Assembly (NCBI GenBank): GCA_017462425.1
Contig: JAFTRD010000085.1
Span: 1 to 6,986 of the forward strand
DNA from: Clostridia bacterium
Lineage (GTDB): Bacteria > Bacillota_A > Clostridia > Christensenellales > Borkfalkiaceae
Length of the DNA: 6,986 bases
Direction of reading: 5' to 3'
Both the position numbers and the translations under genes were made by a program. Positions 1-5,748 of this stretch are shown here, piece after piece (position 1 is the first letter of the stretch; each line of letters starts with the position of its first letter). The notes below the pieces were generated by a model. The model searched no databases. It saw only the letters and a program-made list of their open reading frames with translations, and was not told the origin of the DNA.

Positions 1-1050
1 GAAAAGTCCGAGTACAAATTCCGGCGCGGTGAGGAACAACAGCGTTCCCAGTAGCATAATACAAGCCGCTATGACGATTGCCAGCCAATAGGTATTGAGA
101 AATCTCTTTTTATCCCCACGACCGAAATTGTAGCTCATAATAGGCATCGCGCCTTGGTTTAAGCCGAATACGGGCATAAATACGAAGGATTGCACCTTGA
201 AATATAAGCCGAGAACGGTTTTCGCCGTATTATCGACCAAAATGGAATACATCAAAATCGTGGTAACGGAAGCTAAACCGTTTAATACGGCAGTAGGAAT
301 ATCGACGATGAGAATTCTTTTTACGTTTCGTAGTTTCAGCTTAAAATTTTTCAAATTTAAGGAAACATCCTGTTTCCTGAAGATAAAGACCAAAATAACG
401 AAAAGCATCGCGCACGCTTGTCCGATAACCGTAGCAACCGCTGCGCCTTTAATCCCTAGTTCAGGGAAAAAGAAGTATCCGTTGATGAAAAACGGATCTA
501 AAATAATATTGGTAATAGCGCCGATAAGCTGAGATACCATGGGCACTATCATATTTCCCGTCGCCTGTAAAATTTTATTTAGGACGATTTCTATAAACAT
601 AAAACCCGAAACGGCAACGACGATTTGCAGGTATTGCGTAGTCAACGTAGCCACCCTCGGATCGCCCTCGGAAAACGCCGTTGCGTATACGCCGCTTAAA
701 AAGACACCGATGAATATAAATACGGCGTAAACGATTATCGACATAATCAACCCGGTCTGAGCGCATAGTGAAGCCCGCTCACCTTTTCCCTCTCCAAGAC
801 ACTTGGATACGATGGCGTTCGTACCAACGCCGATACCGAGCGCAAAGGCAGTGGGCAGCATTTGAAAAGGCATGGCGATATTAATTGCCGTTAACGTAGC
901 GCCGCTGTCGTACTGTCCGATAAAAATACTGTCTACGATGTTATAAAGCGCCTGCACCAGCATAGACAGCATGGCAGGGACAGACATAGTAATAAGTAAC
1001 TTTCCGATGGGCATAGAACCCATTTTTTTCGATTTTAAATTCTCTTTCAT
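1..1050 (-). CDS. MATE-family multidrug/toxin efflux transporter (C-terminus cut off by window edge)
   Basis: Predicted inner-membrane antiporter that exports drugs or metabolites in exchange for Na+ or H+. The reading frame is open from an ATG at 1050 to the window edge, giving 350 residues; MATE proteins are usually about 450, so roughly the last 100 are missing. Seen directly: a short basic N-terminus, then hydrophobic segments typical of the family, with the TM1-TM2 region reading LYNIVDSIFIGQ (about 35-46), followed by GVGTNAIVSKCLGEGK (about 74-89), and at the start of the second half GLNQGAMPIMSYNFGRG (about 296-312). These are characteristic of clostridial DinF/NorM-like MATE proteins. 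The start is supported by AGGACAAGG a few bases upstream. It has its own promoter and leader of about 60 bases, so it is probably transcribed separately from the gene upstream. The substrate cannot be inferred from the sequence. Confidence 0.93.
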   Translation of the reverse strand, partial: MKENLKSKKMGSMPIGKLLITMSVPAMLSMLVQALYNIVDSIFIGQYDSGATLTAINIAMPFQMLPTAFALGIGVGTNAIVSKCLGEGKGERASLCAQTGLIMSIIVYAVFIFIGVFLSGVYATAFSEGDPRVATLTTQYLQIVVAVSGFMFIEIVLNKILQATGNMIVPMVSQLIGAITNIILDPFFINGYFFFPELGIKGAAVATVIGQACAMLFVILVFIFRKQDVSLNLKNFKLKLRNVKRILIVDIPTAVLNGLASVTTILMYSILVDNTAKTVLGLYFKVQSFVFMPVFGLNQGAMPIMSYNFGRGDKKRFLNTYWLAIVIAACIMLLGTLLFLTAPEFVLGLF

Positions 1051-1119
1051 ACGTACCTTGTCCTATAATTTAACCTTATGTAAATTTATAAAAACTCATT
1101 TCCCCTATTACCTCTGCTT

Positions 1120-1148
1120 ATTATAGCACAACCGTTTACACTTGACAA
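1120..1148 (-). promoter_or_regulatory. Sigma-A-type promoter for the MATE gene
   Basis: On the minus strand a -35 box TTGTCA (1148-1143) is followed by exactly 17 bases and a perfect -10 box TATAAT (1125-1120). The -10 is preceded by TGC, giving an extended -10. Transcription would start near 1113, leaving a leader of about 60 bases before the MATE start at 1050. The promoter starts about ten bases beyond the T-run of the preceding terminator, so the two elements form a compact boundary between units. Confidence 0.85.
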
Positions 1149-1157
1149 CTTTTTAAT

Positions 1158-1187
1158 AAAAAAAACGCCGAAAATATTTTTCAGCGT
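1158..1187 (-). terminator. Rho-independent terminator of the ecf-truA-membrane protein unit
   Basis: Read on the minus strand, ACGCTGAAAA (1187-1178), a three-base loop, then TTTTCGGCGT (1174-1165) form a 10-bp stem with one T-G wobble. It is followed by an uninterrupted run of eight T residues (1165-1158) that shares its first base with the stem. It lies 24 bases past the stop codon of the membrane-protein gene at 1211. The opposite strand lacks a good T-run, so it acts on minus-strand transcripts only. Confidence 0.88.
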
Positions 1188-1210
1188 CTTTATATGAATC
1201 AATTTGTTTT

Positions 1211-2041
1211 TTATCTGAAGAACTCGTCGTTCTCCGAGCGGTCATTTTCGTTTGTATCCGTATTCGGATTCCGCTGAGAGGAGAACTCTTCAAACGGATC
1301 GGCAGCGCCGGGATTACCGGAACTATTGGGATTGCTGTAATTACCGTTATTCTGATAGGGATTATTATAGGGCTGTCTGTCGTAGGGATTACCGTTATAA
1401 TACTGTTGCCGGTTTCTGTAATACGCTTCTCTTTGCGCACGCATATACCGTTCATAGTCAAAGGGAGCATTCTTACGTATCGCAAAAATAAACGCACCCT
1501 TGGCGGGAAGAAATACCGAGAAAAAGGTAAACATCCATGCGTGGCGTATAGCATATTTACGGAAGAACGAGAATAAAACCATTACCATAAATACGATATA
1601 AATAATATAAAGAACGAGCGAAACGTAGTCCATAACGGCGTTCAGGTTATACGCCCAAGTCAAATTTTCGGGATAACCCACGTAGTCGTATGTGAAAGCA
1701 TCGTAGAAGTGGATATACGGATCGAGCAAAATGTCCGTAATCAACAAGACCGCATAAGATGCGCTGCACGCTACCTCCGAAAGAGCGTAATAGATACCGG
1801 CATGCTTGGTTTTTTTACCGAAGAAAGAGCACTCCCCTGCGAGTCTGCCTATGGCGTAGCTGTTGACGAAGGGCAGAAAAGCAATCCAGGAATGACGAAG
1901 TCCTGCCCGGCGGGAGAGCGTATACAACCCGATGCCCTGTAAAATATGCAGCACCAGATATATCCCCCCGGCAAGCAAAAATAAAAAAAGATAGTCTATT
2001 TCAATGCCGTATAAAAAGTTTATAATTTCAAAAAAATCCAT
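1211..2041 (-). CDS. Uncharacterised multi-pass membrane protein with Asn/Tyr-rich C-terminal tail
   Basis: I do not recognise a named family or function. The 276-residue product has about four or five hydrophobic segments (about 17-38, 51-66, 82-105, 135-160 and 168-188) and no signal peptide. The region from about 193 to 276 is a hydrophilic, probably disordered tail rich in Tyr, Asn, Gln and Pro, with NPY-type repeats at about 218-229, ending in an acidic stretch. Two segments look related: GLRHSWIAFLPF (47-58) and AIRHAWMFTFF (164-174), each after a basic stretch, suggesting an internal duplication. The ATG at 2041 is preceded by GAGAGG at 11 bases, slightly wide spacing. It is the last gene before the terminator at 1158-1187 and follows truA by 107 bases, so it may be the operon's tail. 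Similar short membrane proteins with an Arg-His/Asn-x-Trp motif and a low-complexity tail occur in Clostridia, from memory only. Confidence 0.85.
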   Translation of the reverse strand: MDFFEIINFLYGIEIDYLFLFLLAGGIYLVLHILQGIGLYTLSRRAGLRHSWIAFLPFVNSYAIGRLAGECSFFGKKTKHAGIYYALSEVACSASYAVLLITDILLDPYIHFYDAFTYDYVGYPENLTWAYNLNAVMDYVSLVLYIIYIVFMVMVLFSFFRKYAIRHAWMFTFFSVFLPAKGAFIFAIRKNAPFDYERYMRAQREAYYRNRQQYYNGNPYDRQPYNNPYQNNGNYSNPNSSGNPGAADPFEEFSSQRNPNTDTNENDRSENDEFFR

Positions 2042-2148
2042 TGAGTAAAGGTCCTCTCAATCAAACTATAATTTTTGATTCTATTTATTTTATCTTATCT
2101 TTCGCATAAGCACGTGAGGCTATTACGAAAATTAAGTGAAAATTTAAA

Positions 2149-2913
2149 TTAATTGCCCTCGCTATATTCCACAGACATAAGACAAAGACCTTTTGCCGGC
2201 ATGGTTCTGCCAACGCTGTTTCTGTCCCCTGCAGCAAGCGCTTTTTTTAAATGCTCAAGACTTTTACGCCCAAACCCGATATCCAAAAGCGTGCCGACGA
2301 CGGTGCGAACCATATTATATAAAAATCCGTTGCCGGTCACGTAAATACGCAGCTCCTCACCCGTAAAAGTCCGTTCCTGCCGTATTTTTATACTATAAAC
2401 GGTACGAACGGTGGTTTTAGCCGAAGAATTAGCGGCGCAAAACGCCTTAAAATCATGCTCGCCCTCCAAAAGACGGGCGGCGGCTTGCATTTTTTCAAAG
2501 TCAGGCGTACCGCTTACCCGAACGCAAAAACGTTCTTTTAAAGGATTTTCCCGAGGAGAAAAATAAAGCGAATAGCCGTACGTCTTTTTTTTAGCGCTAC
2601 GGCAGGCGTCAAACCCCTCCGCTGCTAACCCGCTTTTCTGTATGCGAATATCGGGCGGTAATTTAGCATTGAAGCAATCGGCTATTTTTTCAGGCGGAAT
2701 CGTGGTATCTGTCGTAAAAGAACAGACCTGTCCCATGGCGTGTACCCCTGCGTCCGTTCTGCCGCTTGCGGTAATTTTTGTGGGAGAGCCGAAAACGGCT
2801 TTCGCCACCCCTTCCAAGGTTTCCTGTACGGTGCGCAAGGAGCTTTTTCCCTGCGCCTGCCAACCATTGAATGCCGTTCCGTCGTAAGAGAGAACCAGAA
2901 AATAGTTGTTCAT
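2149..2913 (-). CDS. truA: tRNA pseudouridine(38-40) synthase TruA
   Basis: Converts uridines 38, 39 and 40 in the anticodon arm of many tRNAs to pseudouridine; cytoplasmic and normally dimeric. The 254-residue length matches the family. Visible family signatures: YDGTAFNGWQAQ near the N-terminus (10-21), RTVQETLE (27-34), the catalytic loop SGRTDAGVHA (50-59) with the nucleophile Asp54, KKKTYGYSLY (108-117) containing the conserved Tyr112, GEHDFKAFCA (151-160), and GNGFLYNMVRTVVGTLLDIG (194-213) followed by TMPAKGLCL near the C-terminus. The ATG at 2913 has GGGAGGA upstream at good spacing. The gene begins 20 bases after the ecfT stop, so the two are almost certainly co-transcribed. In Bacillus-type gene orders truA also follows the ecf genes and is itself followed by rplM-rpsI. 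Here the next gene is an unrelated membrane protein. Confidence 0.97.
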   Translation of the reverse strand: MNNYFLVLSYDGTAFNGWQAQGKSSLRTVQETLEGVAKAVFGSPTKITASGRTDAGVHAMGQVCSFTTDTTIPPEKIADCFNAKLPPDIRIQKSGLAAEGFDACRSAKKKTYGYSLYFSPRENPLKERFCVRVSGTPDFEKMQAAARLLEGEHDFKAFCAANSSAKTTVRTVYSIKIRQERTFTGEELRIYVTGNGFLYNMVRTVVGTLLDIGFGRKSLEHLKKALAAGDRNSVGRTMPAKGLCLMSVEYSEGN

Positions 2914-2933
2914 TTTTTCTTCCTCCCTATATT

Positions 2934-3767
2934 TTACAGAACGGGCGACGTGTGTATATTCAAAAGCACGACGCCCGTGATGAGCGCAGCGCAGACGAGA
3001 GCCGCAATCAGATCACGCCAGCTGAAGGTGAGTTTTTTATATTTGGTACGGATTTTACTGCCCGAATAGCACCTTGCGTCCATAGCGTCGCCAAGCTCTT
3101 CCGCACGGCGGAACGCACCGATTAAAAGCGGAATTAAAATGGGGATAATCGCCTTGATTCTCTTGAATAAATTACCGTGTTCGAAGTCGGCGCCACGAGC
3201 CTTTTGCGCATTCATAATTCTGTCCGTTTCGTCCATGAGCGAAGGAATAAACCGCAGAGCAATGGACATAATGAGCGCCAGCTCGTGCACGGGGAAACGA
3301 ATCCATTTTAAGGGCGTGAGCAGACTTTCTATGCCGTCCGTCAGGTTGACCGGTGTGGTTGTAAGCGTTAAAATTGCCGAGGCGAGTACCAGCATAAACA
3401 GACGGAGCATGAGAAAAATCATGTACCTTACGCCTTCGTAGGTGATATTGATAATCCCCCAACGAAGGGCTACGCCGCCGATTTCAATTGTGGTTTCACC
3501 GGCAAAGAAGAATAAATTTAAAACCGCCGTGAAGATAAGCAGGAATAAAATGCCCTTAATGGAGCGCAATACGCTGGTGAAGGGTACTCGGGAAAAAATA
3601 ACGGTTAAAACGAGCACTGCGGCGCACGCTGCCAAGCCGTAAAAGTTGGAAGAGAGAAAGACGGCAACGATATAACCGATTAAAAAAAGTATTTTCAGCC
3701 GTGGGTCGCAATTATGCACGAAGGATTTTACGGGATAATACTGCCCGAACGTAACGTCTTTTAACAT
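2934..3767 (-). CDS. ecfT: Energy-coupling factor transporter transmembrane protein EcfT
   Basis: Membrane coupling subunit of a group II ECF transporter; it links the EcfA1-EcfA2 ATPase pair to interchangeable substrate-binding S components. The 277 residues match the usual length of about 265. Visible: an N-terminal segment DPRLKILFL (21-29) starting the first membrane helix, several hydrophobic helices up to about residue 135, amphipathic cytoplasmic helices from about 140, and a final hydrophobic helix at about 252-270. The two coupling motifs that insert into the ATPases are AQKARGAD (187-194, Ala-Arg-Gly at 190-192) and AMDARCYSG (228-236). The second has Cys233 in place of the textbook Gly, a variant that I believe is common in this family. 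The ATG shares one base with the ecfA2 stop (TAATG arrangement) and has GGGAGGG upstream inside ecfA2, which suggests translational coupling. Confidence 0.97.
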   Translation of the reverse strand: MLKDVTFGQYYPVKSFVHNCDPRLKILFLIGYIVAVFLSSNFYGLAACAAVLVLTVIFSRVPFTSVLRSIKGILFLLIFTAVLNLFFFAGETTIEIGGVALRWGIINITYEGVRYMIFLMLRLFMLVLASAILTLTTTPVNLTDGIESLLTPLKWIRFPVHELALIMSIALRFIPSLMDETDRIMNAQKARGADFEHGNLFKRIKAIIPILIPLLIGAFRRAEELGDAMDARCYSGSKIRTKYKKLTFSWRDLIAALVCAALITGVVLLNIHTSPVL

Positions 3768-4690
3768 TATACGCCCTCCCTTTGCAGATATTGCGTCACT
3801 TTTTGGATAAAGTCGTCTCGGGTAAAGTCGCAGTCTATTTTTATGCCTTTTTTCTCCAATAACCGCACGAGCCTTGCCGTAACGGGCAAATCCAAGCCCA
3901 GCGCCTTGAGTTCGGTATGCTTTTTAAACAGCTCCCGAGGGGGCAGAACAAACTTTACCTCCCCTTCGGAGAATACCGCAACGCCGGTGCAATTTTCCGC
4001 CACCTCATCCATATCGTGCGAAACGAAAATAACCGTCCTACACCATGAACGGTGTATTCGGTGCAAAAGCGACATCAGTTCTTTTTTGCCCAAGGGATCG
4101 AGCCCTGCGGCAGGCTCGTCCAGCACCAAAACCTCGGGTCGGGTAACGATAACGCCTGCAATCGCCACACGGCGTTTTTGACCGCCCGAAAGGTCGAACG
4201 GGGATTTATCCTTGACTTCGGCATAATTCAACCCTACCATTTCCAGCGCTTCCCGCACCGCCGTTTCCACCGCTTCGGCTTTAAGAGGTTCTTTGGAAAA
4301 GTTTTTTAACCCGAACGCCACGTCCTCGAAAACCGTTTCCGCAAAGAGCTGGTATTCGGGATACTGAAATACCATACCAACCTTAGAACGAAGTCCAAGA
4401 AAGTCCGTTTTTTTATCGGTAAGATCGTATTCACCGACCTTTAAAACGGGGGTAGGCGGAAGAATTTCACCCTTTTTAGGCTTTTTTGGCTTATATTTTT
4501 TCTGCGCCGAGGGCAACAAAAGAAGTCCGTTTAAGTGCTGGATAAAGGTGGACTTGCCACTGCCCGTATGACCGATAATACCGAAAAACTCGCCTTCCTC
4601 AATGGTGAGATTGACGTCTTTGAGCGCTTGAACGGCGAATTTTGATTTTGAGTTGTAGGTATAACTTACGTGTTCTGCCGTGATGCGCAA
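3767..4690 (-). CDS. ecfA2: Energy-coupling factor transporter ATP-binding protein EcfA2
   Basis: One of the two nucleotide-binding subunits of the ECF module; it hydrolyses ATP with EcfA1 at the membrane. I place the start at a TTG at 4690, giving 307 residues. The longer open frame to 4768 adds 26 residues unlike the family, while the TTG has a strong AAAGGAG eight bases upstream and begins with the family-typical first strand. Numbered from this start: Walker A GHTGSGKST (40-48, Lys46), Q-loop in VFQYPEYQLF (Gln109), signature LSGGQ (167-171), Walker B VLVLDEP (187-193, catalytic Glu192), AGLDP D-loop, switch His225. QYPEYQLF and SPFDLSGGQKRRVAIAGV are EcfA2-like rather than EcfA1-like. 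Oddity: between the Walker A helix and the Q-loop there is a Lys/Pro-rich insert (about 58-79, core KKYKPKKPKKG) where most relatives have a short turn. The gene overlaps the 3' end of ecfA1 by 25 bases and ecfT by one. Confidence 0.96.
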   Translation of the reverse strand: MRITAEHVSYTYNSKSKFAVQALKDVNLTIEEGEFFGIIGHTGSGKSTFIQHLNGLLLLPSAQKKYKPKKPKKGEILPPTPVLKVGEYDLTDKKTDFLGLRSKVGMVFQYPEYQLFAETVFEDVAFGLKNFSKEPLKAEAVETAVREALEMVGLNYAEVKDKSPFDLSGGQKRRVAIAGVIVTRPEVLVLDEPAAGLDPLGKKELMSLLHRIHRSWCRTVIFVSHDMDEVAENCTGVAVFSEGEVKFVLPPRELFKKHTELKALGLDLPVTARLVRLLEKKGIKIDCDFTRDDFIQKVTQYLQREGV

Positions 4691-5505
4691 CGCTCTATCT
4701 CCTTTGCCAGTTCTTCTTCTTTCAAACAGTCTTTCACCGCTATTCCCTGCGTCTGTAATCGTTTGCATATATATCCGACTGCGGGCAGGGTAAGATTGTA
4801 CTTCTCCAGCTCGTCGTACCGCTCGAAAATTTCTTCGGGCGTACCTTGCATGACGATTTCGCCCTTATTCATGACGATTGCCCTATCGGCAAGAAGCGCC
4901 TCCTCCATGAAGTGCGTAATCAGAAGAACGGTCATTTTTTCTTCTCGGTTCAGCTTCAAAATAACGTCCATTACCTCTCGTCTGCCACGGGGGTCGAGCA
5001 TTGCCGTGGATTCGTCCAGAATAATAATTCTTGGCTTAATTGCCAGCACTCCGGCAACGGCGATACGCTGTTTTTGTCCGCCCGAAAGTCGGGTGGGCGT
5101 AGCATGGCGGTATTGCTCCATTCCGACGGCAGAGAGCGCAAAGTTGATGCGTTCCCCTATTTCCGCCCTCTCGACGCCTATGTTTTCGGGCCCGAACGCA
5201 ACGTCGTCCTCCACAATGGACGCCACCATTTGATTGTCGGGGTTCTGGAATACGACGCCGACGTTTTTACGGATTTCAAAGGCGTTTTTGGGTTCGAGCG
5301 CATCCATGCCAAAGACAGTAATTTGACCTTCTTTGGGGCGCAACAAGCCGTTGCAAAGACGGGCAAGCGTGGATTTACCGCTGCCGTTATGACCGAGAAC
5401 GGCAACAAACTCGCCCTCCTTTAAAGAAAAGTTTATATTTTTTAAATTGAAAGCGCTTTCTCCGCCGTAGGAAAAGTTTACGTTGTGAAACTCTATTGCC
5501 CGCAT
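4666..5505 (-). CDS. ecfA1: Energy-coupling factor transporter ATP-binding protein EcfA1
   Basis: First ATPase of the ECF module and first gene of the unit; partner of EcfA2 in the ATPase heterodimer bound to EcfT. I choose the ATG at 5505 (279 residues): it follows GAGG by six bases, whereas the in-frame TTG at 5517 lies within that ribosome binding site. Motifs: Walker A GHNGSGKST (38-46, Lys44), Q-loop in VVFQNPDNQ (Gln87), IVEDDVAFGPENIGV (97-111), signature LSGGQ (140-144), Walker B IIILDES (160-166, catalytic Glu165), AMLDP D-loop, and switch His198 in ITHFMEEA. QNPDNQ, EDDVAFGPEN and DESTAMLDP are hallmarks of EcfA1 as opposed to EcfA2. All catalytic residues are present. The C-terminal roughly 60 residues are the extension usual for this subunit. 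Transcription probably starts near 5529, from the promoter at 5536-5564, leaving a very short leader. Confidence 0.97.
   Translation of the reverse strand: MRAIEFHNVNFSYGGESAFNLKNINFSLKEGEFVAVLGHNGSGKSTLARLCNGLLRPKEGQITVFGMDALEPKNAFEIRKNVGVVFQNPDNQMVASIVEDDVAFGPENIGVERAEIGERINFALSAVGMEQYRHATPTRLSGGQKQRIAVAGVLAIKPRIIILDESTAMLDPRGRREVMDVILKLNREEKMTVLLITHFMEEALLADRAIVMNKGEIVMQGTPEEIFERYDELEKYNLTLPAVGYICKRLQTQGIAVKDCLKEEELAKEIERCASRQNT
4691..4705 (-). promoter_or_regulatory. Ribosome binding site that fixes the ecfA2 TTG start
   Basis: On the minus strand AAAGGAG (4705-4699) lies eight bases before TTG (4690-4688), within the coding end of ecfA1. This is near-ideal spacing. No comparably good site and no family-like sequence supports the upstream ATG at 4768. 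The overlap means ribosomes finishing ecfA1 can restart directly on ecfA2. Confidence 0.8.
5448..5461. promoter_or_regulatory. Possible catabolite response element (cre-like palindrome) inside ecfA1
   Basis: TGAAAGCGCTTTCT contains a perfect 12-base palindrome (5449-5460) and agrees with the CcpA consensus TGnAAnCGnWWnCA at every fixed position but the last. It lies about 45-60 bases into ecfA1 and about 70-80 bases downstream of its predicted transcription start, where bound CcpA could act as a roadblock. It is also simply coding sequence for Glu-Ser-Ala-Phe, so chance is a real alternative. Confidence 0.3.
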
Positions 5506-5530
5506 GGAATACCTCAATTTTTTATATTCT

Positions 5531-5552
5531 GCTATATTATAGCAATTATTGC
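5531..5552. promoter_or_regulatory. Two abutting small dyads over the ecfA1 -10 region
   Basis: GCTATATTATAGC (5531-5543) and GCAATTATTGC (5542-5552) are each perfect odd-length palindromes and share the bases GC. The first covers the ecfA1 -10 box and the second sits in the spacer between -10 and -35. This layout is compatible with a repressor operator, but short AT-rich dyads arise easily in such DNA, and I recognise no known regulator's motif. Confidence 0.3.
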
Positions 5553-5564
5553 AAAGAAAAACAA
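5536..5564 (-). promoter_or_regulatory. Promoter for the ecfA1-ecfA2-ecfT-truA unit
   Basis: Minus strand: perfect -10 TATAAT (5541-5536) preceded by TGC, an extended -10. It is followed upstream, 17 bases away, by a weak -35 TTGTTT (5564-5559). The predicted start near 5529 gives a leader of about 24 bases before the ATG at 5505, too short to hold a riboswitch. The extended -10 probably compensates for the poor -35. Confidence 0.65.
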
Positions 5565-5647
5565 ATGAATAACGTGAAAATAAGAAAAAATAAGACTACT
5601 AATATATAAAAATATAATATATTTCTTAAATTTTTTCAAACATTGTA

Positions 5648-5676
5648 TTGACTTAATACGAAAAAAAAAGTATAAT
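5648..5676 (+). promoter_or_regulatory. Strong sigma-A-type promoter for nifJ
   Basis: TTGACT (5648-5653), 17 bases, then a perfect TATAAT (5671-5676). The spacer contains a run of nine A residues, and the roughly 70 bases upstream (about 5575-5645) are almost entirely A/T with A- and T-tracts, like an UP element. Transcription would start near 5683, giving a leader of about 93 bases. This fits the high expression expected for PFOR in a fermenting anaerobe. Confidence 0.85.
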
Positions 5677-5699
5677 ATATCCGTGGGCTTTGACAAAAT

Positions 5700-5717
5700 G
5701 TTTATACGGTTTATACG
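5700..5717 (+). repeat. Perfect tandem 9-mer in the nifJ 5' leader
   Basis: GTTTATACG occurs twice head to tail (5700-5708 and 5709-5717), about 18-35 bases downstream of the predicted nifJ transcription start. It is flanked by short complementary segments: GGGC at 5685-5688 with GCCC at 5726-5729, and ACAAA at 5693-5697 with TTTGT at 5719-5723. In RNA it could therefore sit in the loop of a weak stem. It may be a regulator binding site or an RNA element. No known riboswitch class is recognised. Confidence 0.6.
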
Positions 5718-5748
5718 ATTTGTTTGCCCCTTTATTTCTGTTGAATGA

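Noticed and set aside
1142..1147. TTGACA on the plus strand near the MATE promoter
   Set aside because: It is the near-palindromic reverse of the minus-strand -35; no -10 lies at the right distance on the plus strand and there is no plus-strand gene downstream.
1153..1554. 133-codon minus-strand frame overlapping the membrane-protein gene
   Set aside because: It runs through the terminator hairpin, is out of frame with the membrane protein and has a low-complexity Ile/Thr/Pro composition typical of a shadow of a repetitive coding tail.
2100..2130. Imperfect inverted repeat (TTTCGCATAAGC / GCTATTACGAAA) between truA and the membrane-protein gene
   Set aside because: It has two central mismatches and a wobble and no T-run on either strand, so it does not qualify as a terminator. 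Kept as a weak structure only.
4670..5424. Plus-strand open frames of about 190 codons opposite ecfA1
   Set aside because: They are antisense to a gene whose full set of ABC motifs is intact; there is no independent promoter, binding site or family match.
5613..5618. A second TATAAT on the plus strand upstream of nifJ
   Set aside because: No -35-like hexamer lies at 16-18 bases upstream; it is most likely part of the AT-rich stretch feeding the promoter at 5648-5676.
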